From the NCBI RefSeq assembly GCF_000620145.1, contig NZ_JHVM01000015.1, positions 1 to 64,000 on the forward strand: 64,000 nt of DNA. Reading direction: 5' to 3'. Made by a program: the position numbers and the translations under genes. This stretch comes from Deefgea rivuli DSM 18356. Its GTDB lineage: Bacteria > Pseudomonadota > Gammaproteobacteria > Burkholderiales > Chitinibacteraceae. The notes below the pieces were generated by a model. It had not been told where the DNA came from, did not search any database, and worked only from the letters and a program-made list of their open reading frames with translations. Each line of letters starts with the position of its first letter. The stretch's first letter is position 1. Of this stretch, positions 16,745 through 25,472 are shown piece after piece.

Positions 16745-16829
16745 GTAGGGCGACAATGAGCCTAGCGAATTGCACCGATTGAGCAGCAAACAAACATCGC
16801 AACGGTGCGATTCACTCATCAGCACCCTA
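16745..16829. repeat. GTAGGG...CCCTA palindromic element, copy 2 (diverged)
   Basis: GTAGGG at the left and CCCTAG at the right enclose the inner inverted pair AATTGCACCG/CGGTGCGATT. It is related in form to the elements at 4407, 30739 and 35952 but has a different interior. It ends about 45 bp before the stop of the OLD gene. Confidence 0.6.
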
Positions 16830-16874
16830 GGTTATTGCGCCGTACGCGGTACATGACTACATAAGGTTTGTATA

Positions 16875-18356
16875 TTATGAACATAATCTCTCCAAACTTA
16901 CAGATAGTGCTGCAAGATTTTCATAATCAGATATGAAATTACAAACCTCTAGTTTAAATTGAACTGCAGAAATATTTTGTTCTTCCGCACATTTTTTAAG
17001 AACCAAAAATAATCCTTTTCCATTACTGTCTTTAGACGATGAAGATTCAGATTTGTAGCTATCAACAATATCTCTTAATGCTCTAACTCGATAAAACAAA
17101 TCACCAAACTCTCGGATAAACTTATCATCTGGATTCGTTATTATTTTTAATAATAAATACTTCTCTAAGCTTTGAATTGGCAAAAATCCTTTCGCAAGAG
17201 GTGAAATTTTATTCTTCGCCCCATTCTCATACTTGGCTTTATAATCTTGTTTAATATCGCCATCTAGAATAGATATAATTTTACACTTTACCCCTGCGAC
17301 CACGGAGCTTTGCATTTCCTCATGCAATTCAAGTGTTTTTTCCCATCCTCCGCATGGTAAGACTTTAATCAAGCGGCTACGATGAAACCCTTGAGCCCTT
17401 ATTGATTTCTCCACCAGATTCTTTGCTAATTCATCCTCTACTAAAAGCAAAAGATCGAATCCATCTGCTGTATTCATACATCGAGTTGCATATGCGGGGT
17501 AGCATGGATTAATAACCTCCAAGCTTCCACTGAGGGATGATTCAATATGGTAAATATTATCAGGTCTAATATTGTTAATTATTTGCGGACTATGAGTAGA
17601 CAAGTAAACACAGAAATTATGTTCTGCTGAAATTTTATTTAGCAGTATTGAAAGTCGATTTTGTGCTGCAGGATGAAGTGCCAATTCAACTTCATCCATA
17701 ATTATCAAACCGATATCCTCAATTTTCTTGTCGCTTTTATATTCCAACTTAGTTTGAATATAATGCAATAGACCAATAATTAAGAACTCACCAGAGCTCA
17801 TTTTGAATTGATGAATCCATTTCCCATCTATTTCATTAATGTACGGAATAGAATTAAACCCCATACCTTTAGCAACAGATATACTTTTAACTCTCATTAG
17901 TTTAGGGTATGCGGTTTTATTATTTTTTAAAATAAATCCCAAATTCTCTTTCACAAAATCACTTGCATCACATACATCAACTGTTTTTATTTTACTTGAA
18001 CCCGAAAGCAACGAAGTATGTGCATCAGAAAATCTATTACCAAATATTATACTACCTTCAAAAAAACCATTCACCAGAATATCTTTACTCTGATGATTTG
18101 CTTTATTCCACGAAATACCTTTAACCCAAGTATTTTCCTCACCATTAAGTCGGTAAGTTATCTTAGACTGGCTATCACCATCTGCTCTAAAATAATTTTT
18201 CAAAGCTGCTCGATAAACCACTTTTGCTAAGGCACTGAAAATTGTACTTTTTCCTGTTCCATTAGTTGCGGTTACTGCATATACACCTTTTTCAAATGGC
18301 AAAGATATTTTAAATTTTTTAATGTTTCGTAAATTTTCAATTTCTAATTCAAGCAT
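16875..18356 (-). CDS. OLD-family ATPase/TOPRIM nuclease, candidate phage defence gene
   Basis: The 493-residue protein has an ABC-type ATPase: Walker A ATNGTGKS (residues 30-37), signature MSSGE (186-190), Walker B IGLIIMDE (216-222 region), D-loop-like ELALHPAAQ and the H-loop His255 in LSTHSPQI. After it comes a TOPRIM-like unit with the glutamate of LLVEDEL (E307) and the DxD of ILDGD (D365, D367). This order defines OLD proteins, which include phage P2 Old and the nucleases of Gabija and some retrons. The gene is clearly AT-rich, stands alone on its strand and lies beside three repeats, so I take it as acquired. No helicase, reverse transcriptase or other partner gene adjoins it. It is shorter than typical OLD proteins (about 550-600 aa). 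Confidence 0.78.
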   Translation of the reverse strand: MLELEIENLRNIKKFKISLPFEKGVYAVTATNGTGKSTIFSALAKVVYRAALKNYFRADGDSQSKITYRLNGEENTWVKGISWNKANHQSKDILVNGFFEGSIIFGNRFSDAHTSLLSGSSKIKTVDVCDASDFVKENLGFILKNNKTAYPKLMRVKSISVAKGMGFNSIPYINEIDGKWIHQFKMSSGEFLIIGLLHYIQTKLEYKSDKKIEDIGLIIMDEVELALHPAAQNRLSILLNKISAEHNFCVYLSTHSPQIINNIRPDNIYHIESSLSGSLEVINPCYPAYATRCMNTADGFDLLLLVEDELAKNLVEKSIRAQGFHRSRLIKVLPCGGWEKTLELHEEMQSSVVAGVKCKIISILDGDIKQDYKAKYENGAKNKISPLAKGFLPIQSLEKYLLLKIITNPDDKFIREFGDLFYRVRALRDIVDSYKSESSSSKDSNGKGLFLVLKKCAEEQNISAVQFKLEVCNFISDYENLAALSVSLERLCS

Positions 18357-18478
18357 AAAAGTCCAATTAGTTACTTTAAAATTTATTTATAGCGACAATG
18401 GCAAAGCCCCCAAATTTTTAGGACAGCATACCTTTCATCGGAACAGTATCTTATGCCTTTGTCCTACAAAATGTAAGC

Positions 18479-19411
18479 CTAATTACACGAATTTTTCGCC
18501 ATGTTGTCAAAGCTCAATGCCAACCAATCCACCAACACCTGCACCTTAGGCGCTAAATATCGATTCGGAGGGTAAAGCAAATACGCCATGCCTTGGTAGG
18601 CGGTTTGGAGCTGCCAGTTAGGGAGGGCTCGCGTGAGGCGTCCATCGGCCAGCGCGGCTTGGGCGGTGAAGAGCGGTAGGCTGGCGATGCCCCAATCGTC
18701 GAGCGCGGCGGCGAGGCGGATTTCGGTGTGGTTGGCGACGAAACGACCGCTGACGACAACGCTGTGGCTGACATCACCTTGGCGCAATACCCAGCGATTG
18801 TCGTTCGCATGTTCACCCAGATAAATACAATCATGCTGGGTAAGCTCCGCTGGCGATTGTGGTATGCCGCGTTGCTGTAGATACCCACTCGATGCCACCA
18901 AGACTTGCTCAATCGGCATCAGCGCTTTGGCGATTAAGCCTTCGGGTGGTTGGTCGGTGATGCGGATCGCTAGATCGATGTCTTCTTGCAGCAGGTCGGT
19001 GAGGCGGTCGGTGACGATGAGCTGCAAATTCACTGCGGGGTATTGCTGTAAAAAGCGGCTGAGCAGCGGTTGGATCACTTGTTTGGTGAAGGCTTTGGGC
19101 GCGGACAGGCGCACCAAGCCTTGCGGCGCAGCGCGTACATCGCTGACGGCAGCGGCGGCGCGGGCGGCGGCCAGCATGTCGGCCGCGTGTTGCGCGATGG
19201 ATTGCCCCGCTTCAGACAGGCGCAGCGTGCGTGTGGTGCGGACAAATAGCTGTACGTTCAGTGCAGCTTCTAGCCGCGAGATTTGCCGGCTAACGCTAGA
19301 CGGCGTGCAGTTCAGGCCGCGTGCCGCCGCCGAAAAACTCCCGCTTTCCACCACTTTCACCAGCACAGCCAAATCGGGTAGCAAAGCCAGTAATCGATCA
19401 TTAATGCTCAT
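18479..19411 (-). CDS. LysR-family transcriptional regulator
   Basis: The 310-residue protein has the LysR winged helix at residues 10-68 (VVESGSFSAAARGLNCTPSSVSRQISRLEAAL) and an effector domain with GLVRLSAPKAFT and IDLAIRITD. It belongs to the CrgA/DsdC-like subgroup that often controls a divergent gene. The divergent neighbour is the DMT permease at 19690, but a repeat with inverted ends lies between them, so the link is uncertain. The stop codon falls about 120 bp from the OLD gene start. Confidence 0.9.
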   Translation of the reverse strand: MSINDRLLALLPDLAVLVKVVESGSFSAAARGLNCTPSSVSRQISRLEAALNVQLFVRTTRTLRLSEAGQSIAQHAADMLAAARAAAAVSDVRAAPQGLVRLSAPKAFTKQVIQPLLSRFLQQYPAVNLQLIVTDRLTDLLQEDIDLAIRITDQPPEGLIAKALMPIEQVLVASSGYLQQRGIPQSPAELTQHDCIYLGEHANDNRWVLRQGDVSHSVVVSGRFVANHTEIRLAAALDDWGIASLPLFTAQAALADGRLTRALPNWQLQTAYQGMAYLLYPPNRYLAPKVQVLVDWLALSFDNMAKNSCN

Positions 19412-19480
19412 GACGCATAAGTCCTATGCAGTTGATGTAGATTATCAAGTTTCAAGTATAAATTGATAATGGCAAGGCGG

Positions 19481-19663
19481 GATCACGAAAGACACGAAAG
19501 TAGGGCAAAAAGGGCGCACGAAAACTGATTTGGGCTGGGCTGGTGGATTTTGCTGTGAGTGCTTATTTCGCAGCGCCACGGTGCAGTTCGCTGCGCTGAA
19601 TGCACCCTACGGTTTTTGCCTTTTTTTGCCTTTTTTTGCCTTACTTTCGTGCCTTTCGTGATC
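19481..19663. repeat. Element with 31-bp inverted ends (CACGAAAG family), copy 1
   Basis: GATCACGAAAGACACGAAAG... at 19481-19511 is repeated inverted at 19633-19663 with 2 mismatches in 31. A second small palindrome (GTGCA..CAGCGCAGC..TGCAC) lies inside at about 19579-19605. A similar pair of ends with an unrelated interior is at 56027-56211. It fills the region between the LysR and DMT genes. Confidence 0.75.
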
Positions 19664-19689
19664 TGATTTTGACCTTACCGAGAGCCACC

Positions 19690-20583
19690 ATGCGCCACCG
19701 CTTGCCCCTTGCTGAACTGATGTTATTTGCTGTTGCCCTTGTCTGGGGCTGTAGTTATGGCGTGGCGAAGATCGCGCTGATTTACTATCCGGTGCTGGGA
19801 TTTTTGGCGCTGCGCTTTGGGATTACTTTTGCCTTGCTGCTGCCCAGCTTGCGGGATTTTCGTAGCGCCGAGGTACAAACCGCGCTGCGGATCGGCCTGC
19901 CTTTGGGCGTGATTTTATTGGCGATTTTCCTGTGCGAGACTTACGGTATTGCGCAAACGTCGGCGGCGAATGCGGCGTTTTTGATTTCGCTATGCATCGT
20001 GCTGACGCCCTTGGTCGAATGGCTGCTGCTCAAACAGCGCCCAGACAATTTCACCTTGGGTGCAGCAATGATCGCGATGCTGGGCGCGGCGCTGCTGGGC
20101 AGCAATCTGAATGCGGCGTTCAATTTAGGCGATGGCTTGATTTTGGCGGCGGCGGTTTTACGCGCGCTGTTGATGGTCGAAACCAAACGCCGCTGCGCAG
20201 GGCAAAAGCTCTCCACATTAGCGTTGACTGCGGTGCAATCGGGCGTCTTGATGTTGGGCTGCGTATTGTTGGCGCTTTTGACTCCGAGCGGCCTGCCTGC
20301 GCTGCCTACTTCGCCGACATTTTGGCTGGCGACGCTCTTTTTGGTGCTGTTTTGCACGCTGTTTGCGTTCTTCGCGCAAAACTACGCCATCCGCCGCAGC
20401 ACGCCATCACGCGTCGCACTCTTACTCGGTACCGAGCCGGTATTTGGCGCGCTGTTCGCGGCGCTAGCCTTGGGTGAAACATTGAGCAGCAACGTCATTA
20501 TCGGCGGCGCGCTGATTGTGTTGGCGTCGCTCGCCGCCAGCGTGCAGCCGCAATCGTTAAAACTAGCGGGGCAAAATGCGTAA
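19690..20583 (+). CDS. DMT-superfamily (EamA) transporter
   Basis: Started at the ATG at 19690 the product is about 297 residues with ten hydrophobic helices in two EamA repeats. The first repeat opens LMLFAVALVWGCSYGVAKIAL and the second ends with the typical VALLLGTEPVFGALFAALALGE. The family exports or imports small metabolites such as amino acids or nucleosides; the substrate is unknown. The longer frame from 19600 would read through the right arm of a repeat and is rejected. The ribosome site is weak. A LysR gene is divergent from it. Confidence 0.85.
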   Translation: MRHRLPLAELMLFAVALVWGCSYGVAKIALIYYPVLGFLALRFGITFALLLPSLRDFRSAEVQTALRIGLPLGVILLAIFLCETYGIAQTSAANAAFLISLCIVLTPLVEWLLLKQRPDNFTLGAAMIAMLGAALLGSNLNAAFNLGDGLILAAAVLRALLMVETKRRCAGQKLSTLALTAVQSGVLMLGCVLLALLTPSGLPALPTSPTFWLATLFLVLFCTLFAFFAQNYAIRRSTPSRVALLLGTEPVFGALFAALALGETLSSNVIIGGALIVLASLAASVQPQSLKLAGQNA

Positions 20584-20647
20584 ATACGCGTTCGTAGGTC
20601 GCCCTTCAGGCCGATGATTCGGCTTATCTTATCTACAGCCCGAGTCT

Positions 20648-20731
20648 TCGTCATACCGGCGCAGGCCGGTATCCAGAGCGACGGTAATATAGGCATTGCA
20701 GCTGGATTCCGGCCTTCGCCGGAATGACGAG
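20648..20731. repeat. REP-like double palindrome, copy 2
   Basis: ATACCGGC-GCAG-GCCGGTAT and ATTCCGGC-CTTC-GCCGGAAT with the CGTCAT/ATGACG outer pair. It lies between the DMT permease and the GH3 gene. Confidence 0.88.
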
Positions 20732-20859
20732 TCGATGGGTGGGCGCGTGGCTTATTGTCATACGGCATTGCTAAATTGACATTGCCAGTCAAGCTATATA
20801 CATTTTGCCGACAACTTATTCCCCCATCCTTTCCTGCCTCGCCCTTTTTGGAGTTGCCC

Positions 20860-22470
20860 ATGTTTTCCGCTTTTCAGCCGCAAGCCGCACAGATTGTTCG
20901 TTCTTGGTCTTTAGAAGAAAAGGTGGGGCAGCTATTTATTCTGGCTTTTCCCGGCTCGGACGCCGCTGCAGCGCGGCCTTTGATTGAGCGCTATAACTTG
21001 GGCGGCTGCTATTTGAGCCAAGATAATGCGACGACGTTTGACGAGGCGCGCGCGCTGACGCAAGCGATGGCAGAGATCGTTAATCAACGCGCCAATTCTG
21101 TTCCGCTACTGCTCGGCGTCGATCAAGAAGGTGCGTGGAGCGTGCTCACGCCCGAATCGACGACTGGCCCCGGCAATTTGGCGCTCGGTAGCGCGAATCA
21201 GCCCGAATTAACGGCGGCGATATATCAAGTGTTTGGCCAAGAAATGCGCTCGGCGGGCTTTAACTGCGTGCTCGGCCCCTGCGCCGATGTGAATTTGCAG
21301 CCCAATTCGCCGATTATTGATACGCGCGCGTTTGGCGAAACGCCTAGCCAAGTGGCGGCGCAAGTCGCGGCGGCGGTGAACGGCGCGCATCAGGGCGGCA
21401 TTGTCGCTTGCGCCAAACATTTCCCCGGCCACGGCGACACCACCGGGGATACGCACCGCGAGATTCCACAAGTGGATAAATCGCTGGCGACCTTGCTGGT
21501 CGAGGATTTAGCGCCGTTTCAAGCAGCGATTGATGCGGGTGTCGAGCTAATCATGACCTCGCATATTTGTTATCCACAGATTGATCCACAGTACCCAGCT
21601 ACGTTGTCGAAGGCGATTTTGCAAGATGTGCTGCGCGGTGAATTGGGATTTAAAGGCATCGTCATTTCCGACAGTATGAATATGGGCGCAATTCGGCGTA
21701 ATTTCGCGCCTGTTGACGCCGCGATCACTGCATTTCACGCCGGTATCGATATGATGATGCTGTCGGAAGAGCATTACGATCACAACCCGAATTATCTCGA
21801 TAATCAAATCGCGATGATCGAAGCGATTGTGGCTGCGGTGAACGATGGCCGCATGGCAGAGGCCGAAATCAACGCGATTGCCGAGCGCGTGGTCGCATTC
21901 AAACTCGCGCGCCTTGTGCCTATGCCGCTGTATCAAGACTTTGATCTGGCCGCGCATCGCGAAATTGAAGCCGCAGCAGCAAGCGCCGCGGTGAAAATCC
22001 TGCGTGATGAAGCTGGCAATCTGCCGCTGCAAGACGATCAGCAAATTATCGTTATTCAAACCACGCCGATGGACGATTACGCCAATCTAATCAACCCACG
22101 CGGTATTGGCCCAAATCAGGAAATTCCGGCATTTGAATATTTTGCCGCTGAGCTGGCGCTGCACGTTCCAGAAGGGCAATTGCATTGCCTTGATTACGAA
22201 GCGGCGCAGGAGTTTTTCAAAGAAGTGCCGCTCAATTCGCGCCAGCGTATCTTGGCCGTGACCGAAAATTATCCACTGCCCGGCGAAGATTTTGCACAAG
22301 CCGCATCCAAAGCTTTTGTCGCGCAACTGACCGCCAAATTTGGCGAGCAATTGATTTTAGTCGCGCTACGCAACGGCTACGACGCCGCACCCGAAGGCAC
22401 TAGCCACGTCTGCGCCTACAGCAGCCGAGAATGCAGCGCCCGCGCTGCGGCGCAGCTGTGTTTGGGATAA
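20860..22470 (+). CDS. Glycoside hydrolase family 3 beta-N-acetylhexosaminidase
   Basis: The product of about 536 residues starts at the ATG at 20860, 6 bp after TTGGAG. It carries the GH3 N-terminal barrel: SLEEKVGQLFILAFPG, LLGVDQEGAWS, the NagZ-type KHFPGHGDTTGDTHREIP loop that supplies the catalytic His/Asp pair, and the nucleophile region VISDSMNMGAI. It is longer than NagZ (about 340 aa), with a further domain from about residue 350 as in larger GH3 N-acetylglucosaminidases. It should release GlcNAc from chitin or peptidoglycan fragments. No signal peptide is seen, so it is probably cytoplasmic. Confidence 0.88.
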   Translation: MFSAFQPQAAQIVRSWSLEEKVGQLFILAFPGSDAAAARPLIERYNLGGCYLSQDNATTFDEARALTQAMAEIVNQRANSVPLLLGVDQEGAWSVLTPESTTGPGNLALGSANQPELTAAIYQVFGQEMRSAGFNCVLGPCADVNLQPNSPIIDTRAFGETPSQVAAQVAAAVNGAHQGGIVACAKHFPGHGDTTGDTHREIPQVDKSLATLLVEDLAPFQAAIDAGVELIMTSHICYPQIDPQYPATLSKAILQDVLRGELGFKGIVISDSMNMGAIRRNFAPVDAAITAFHAGIDMMMLSEEHYDHNPNYLDNQIAMIEAIVAAVNDGRMAEAEINAIAERVVAFKLARLVPMPLYQDFDLAAHREIEAAAASAAVKILRDEAGNLPLQDDQQIIVIQTTPMDDYANLINPRGIGPNQEIPAFEYFAAELALHVPEGQLHCLDYEAAQEFFKEVPLNSRQRILAVTENYPLPGEDFAQAASKAFVAQLTAKFGEQLILVALRNGYDAAPEGTSHVCAYSSRECSARAAAQLCLG

Positions 22471-22515
22471 TAGATACGGAGGCAGTTTTGATTTAATTGC
22501 AAAGCTAATTTCACC

Positions 22516-22542
22516 AAAAGGCCGCCATTTTGGCGGCCTTTT
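22516..22542 (+). terminator. Rho-independent terminator
   Basis: AAAAGGCCGCCA-TTT-TGGCGGCCTTTT, 45 bp after the GH3 stop. Confidence 0.82.
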
Positions 22543-22551
22543 GCTTCCTAG

Positions 22552-22600
22552 TGGGTATACACATGAAAGGCTTTATTGAAAAGGACTGGAAGGTAATACC
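22552..22600. repeat. 51-bp palindromic repeat, degenerate copy
   Basis: TGGGTATAC at the left and GGTAATACC at the right with poor inner pairing. It stands 90 bp before long repeat copy C, as the clearer copy at 34124 stands before copy E. Confidence 0.5.
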
Positions 22601-22689
22601 TAAGAATAATTGGTGATATTCAGATTTGGTATTGATAAAAACAGCGTATCACTTAAATGAACGCATCAATTTCCTATTCACCATGGTTG

Positions 22690-22917
22690 CGCTAATGCCG
22701 CGCGGCACTGACTTTTCTTGAACGGCCAAGAAAAGTAAGCAAAAGAAGGCCGCCCTAGTATCTGCGTCCGGCTACGCCGGATACCCTCGCTGCGGACAAT
22801 CGAGTCGGTTGCGCTCAAAACTCGTTCGGCCTCAAATACAAAACCGTCGGCCTCGCTCAAACATTGATCGCAAAAACCCCGACCCGCTTGTTCCTCGCTC
22901 GGCTTGATACAAGGGAC
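22690..22917 (+). repeat. Long dispersed repeat, copy C
   Basis: A full copy of about 228 bp. Its hairpin is ACTTTTCTTG (22711-22720) and CAAGAAAAGT (22727-22736) around AACGGC, the loop form shared with copy A. About 50 bp before it are homologous to the sequence before copy E. Confidence 0.88.
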
Positions 22918-22982
22918 TTTAAGCCCTTGCTCAACGATCGCGGCACGGCATCAACCCCAATTTTAATATTGCCAATATCTTA

Positions 22983-23033
22983 TGGGTATTTGTTCGTAGA
23001 ACTTATTAAATATGCGCTGCATATATATACCCA
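22983..23033. repeat. 51-bp palindromic repeat (TGGGTAT type)
   Basis: TGGGTAT at 22983-22989 pairs with ATACCCA ending at 23033. It follows long repeat copy C by 65 bp, through a linker resembling that after copy A. Confidence 0.8.
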
Positions 23034-23071
23034 TCAAGCCAATAGATTGACGGCCTCAACACCCAATCTAA

Positions 23072-23710
23072 TTAATAACCCACCGTAAACCGTTGACGCT
23101 CATGCTGTGGCTGCTCTAATTCGTTAATCATCGCCACTGCGTAGTCTTCGACCGAAATATGGCTCTTGCCTTCAGTGTCGCTTAATAGTTGGTCGCCACC
23201 GAGGCGGAACTCGTTGGTGCGTTGGCCTGGGGCGATCATTGCTGATGGGCTGAGCATCGTCCAATTGAGGCTCGTTTCTTGGCACAGCAAGTTCAATGCT
23301 AGGCGTGCGCCTTCGGCTGAGGCTTTGTATTCAGCGGGGAAGTTCGGCGTATCGATCACTTGCACGCCCGGTGCCACTTCGAGCGAGCCCGCACCGCCGA
23401 CGACCAATAAGCGCGGCGCGGCGGCCGTTTTGGCGGCTTGAATAATGTTGCTAATCCCCGCAACGTAATAGCCCAAAGTATCAGCATTAGCATGACCGCT
23501 AAATGCGCTAATCACCGCATCAAAACCTTGCAATTGCGTTGTCAGTTGACCGAGGTTTTGCACATCCGTCGCGACAGCAAGCAGATTGTCGGCAGGGGCG
23601 AGTTTTTCTGGATGCGCGGCAAATGCGGTTACATGGTGGCCACGGCTGAGTGCTTCAGCGAGCAAAGCAGAACCAATAAAGCCAGTAGCGCCGATCAGTG
23701 CGATTTTCAT
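23072..23710 (-). CDS. NAD(P)-binding Rossmann oxidoreductase (NmrA/YwnB-like)
   Basis: Started at the ATG at 23710, which has AAGGA before it, the product has about 212 residues. It opens with MKIALIGATGFIGSALLAEAL, the GxxGxxG NAD(P) loop of atypical short-chain dehydrogenases, has LLVVGGAGSLEV and a TMLSPSAMIAPGQRT stretch, and ends ERQRFTVGY. Family members are FMN- or NADPH-linked reductases or redox sensors; the substrate is unknown. It is divergent from the LysR gene at 24000, a common regulator/target arrangement. Confidence 0.85.
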   Translation of the reverse strand: MKIALIGATGFIGSALLAEALSRGHHVTAFAAHPEKLAPADNLLAVATDVQNLGQLTTQLQGFDAVISAFSGHANADTLGYYVAGISNIIQAAKTAAAPRLLVVGGAGSLEVAPGVQVIDTPNFPAEYKASAEGARLALNLLCQETSLNWTMLSPSAMIAPGQRTNEFRLGGDQLLSDTEGKSHISVEDYAVAMINELEQPQHERQRFTVGY

Positions 23711-23756
23711 TTTATTTTCCTTGAAGTGATTGAACATAGGTCTCTACAAACCTCAA

Positions 23757-23841
23757 TTCGTCATTCCGGCGAAAGCCGGAATCCAGCTGCAATGGTGGAT
23801 TTACCCTGCACTCTGGATACCGGCCTACGCCGGTATGACGA
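23757..23841. repeat. REP-like double palindrome, copy 3 (reverse orientation)
   Basis: The same two CCGG-centred palindromes in reverse order: ATTCCGGC-GAAA-GCCGGAAT then ATACCGGC-CTAC-GCCGGTAT. It lies between the oxidoreductase and its divergent LysR gene. Confidence 0.88.
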
Positions 23842-23999
23842 TCTAAATGACTGATTTTGAACTTGTGTAGATACTTATGGGTAATTAAATATGAATCGAG
23901 TGACTGCAGTTTGCCTGTGTTTATTGACGCGATAAACAGCAAAATCCATAATTTATTGTTATGGAATTCTTAACAATTGCCCACTAGCGAGTTACGTCT

Positions 24000-24905
24000 A
24001 TGTCTACCCTAGATCAGATTGATTTGAATGCGCTGCGCATTTTTAATGCTGTGGTTGAAGCGAAAAGCTTTACTGCGGCGGCCGAGCGTTTGGGCGTCGC
24101 CAAGGCCAAAGTGAGTTTGCAAATTAGTCGGCTAGAACAGCAGCTAGGCACCGCGCTATTTACGCGCACGACGCGGCAAGTCAACTTGACCGATGCTGGG
24201 CGCACGCTGCATCAGCATTGCCAGCCGCTGCTGATGGGCTTGCACGAAGCGTTAACGCAGCTCGGTAGTGAGCAGGGCGAATTAACGGGGCTGCTGCGAA
24301 TTTCGGCTAGCGTGGCGCATGCCAGCCTATCGGTTGCGCCCGCGCTGGCACAATTTGCGGCGCGGCATCCGCAGCTACGCATTGATTTGCGCACGGGTGA
24401 TCGCGTCACCGATCAAGTAGCCGATGGCATTGATTTATCGTTTAGGGTGGGTTGGCTCAAAGATTCATCGCAGCGCGCGATTCAATTGGGCGAATTTGCG
24501 CAATATATCGTCGCTGCGCCTAGCTATTTGCAGCAGCACGGCGCGCCACAGCAACCGGCCGATTTAAGCGAACATGCGTGGGTTGCGCTGTCGCTGTTGC
24601 CCACGCCGTTAACGTGGAAACTGCGCGATGCCGCTGGGAATACACAAACGGTGCAAATGAAATCACGGCTGCAAGTTGATTCGCCGAATGCCTTGCTGGC
24701 TCTACTGGAATTCGGCGCGGGGCTGTCGGTGATGGATGAAATGAGTTCACAAGCGGCGCTGAGCAGCGGTCAATTAGTGCGGGTGCTCGCGGACTGGTCT
24801 TTGCCTAACGGCGGCATTTACGCGGTTTTCCCGCCAGGGCGACACGTGCCCGCCAAAGTGCGCGCTTTTGTAGATTTTTATCGCGAGTTTATCCGCTTGT
24901 CCTAA
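24000..24905 (+). CDS. LysR-family transcriptional regulator
   Basis: This 301-residue regulator has the LysR helix-turn-helix at about 10-65 (VVEAKSFTAAAERLGVAKAKVSLQISRLEQQL) followed by TALFTRTTRQVNLTDAG and an effector domain with GLLRISASVAHASL and GIDLSFRVG. By family habit it may control the divergent oxidoreductase gene at 23072-23710, but it could also act on the membrane protein gene 63 bp downstream. Confidence 0.9.
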   Translation: MSTLDQIDLNALRIFNAVVEAKSFTAAAERLGVAKAKVSLQISRLEQQLGTALFTRTTRQVNLTDAGRTLHQHCQPLLMGLHEALTQLGSEQGELTGLLRISASVAHASLSVAPALAQFAARHPQLRIDLRTGDRVTDQVADGIDLSFRVGWLKDSSQRAIQLGEFAQYIVAAPSYLQQHGAPQQPADLSEHAWVALSLLPTPLTWKLRDAAGNTQTVQMKSRLQVDSPNALLALLEFGAGLSVMDEMSSQAALSSGQLVRVLADWSLPNGGIYAVFPPGRHVPAKVRAFVDFYREFIRLS

Positions 24906-24968
24906 GCGCTATTTACGCGCAAGCTGCTGCGCTATCGCACCCACCGCTCACTTGATGAAGGAAATATT

Positions 24969-25427
24969 GTGGATCGCAAAGAAATCATCGCACTTATGAA
25001 AAGCCAAAGCACTTGGCGTTTGTATTTGCTGAGTCTGTTTAGCTTTGGCATTTACACGGCAATTTATATCCAACAGCAAAGCCAAAAGCTAGTGCAGATT
25101 CCAAATGCCCAGCCCATTTCAAGCAATTTTGTGAGTAGTTTGATCGCTGCGTATGGGCTGAGTGCGGTGCTGACGGTCGGCTCGTTTTTTGTACCTCCTG
25201 AGCATGCCTTGAGCTTTGCGAGTACTGCATTTGCACTCATTAGTGGTGTGATGGCCTTGCTGTGGGCGTTTCAAATGCGCAGCCGCTTGAATCAACTCTT
25301 GGCGCTCACACCAGAACATGCCGATTGGCTTCACGGTAGCTGGACGTTTTTGTTCACTGCGTTTTACATTAATTACAAAATTAATCAGCTGTATGCTGGG
25401 CAAGAAGATTTAGGTACTGCAAGTTAA
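24969..25427 (+). CDS. Small integral membrane protein (DUF4234-like)
   Basis: The 152-residue product begins at a GTG with AAGGA 7 bp upstream. It has a short cytoplasmic start, a helix with LLSLFSFGIYTAIYIQQQ resembling the opening of DUF4234-type proteins, two central helices (about 52-70 and 80-98) and a last one with FLFTAFYINYKINQLY. No function is known. It follows the LysR gene on the same strand. Confidence 0.72.
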   Translation: MDRKEIIALMKSQSTWRLYLLSLFSFGIYTAIYIQQQSQKLVQIPNAQPISSNFVSSLIAAYGLSAVLTVGSFFVPPEHALSFASTAFALISGVMALLWAFQMRSRLNQLLALTPEHADWLHGSWTFLFTAFYINYKINQLYAGQEDLGTAS

Positions 25428-25472
25428 TGCATCATTAGCCAAAGCGTATTCAAGCCACTTTGGCCGTGTGAA

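Noticed and set aside
16875-18356. Reading the OLD gene as part of Gabija, PARIS or a retron
   Set aside because: No UvrD-like helicase, AriB-like partner, reverse transcriptase or msr/msd-like RNA adjoins it. The gene stands alone between repeats and a LysR gene.
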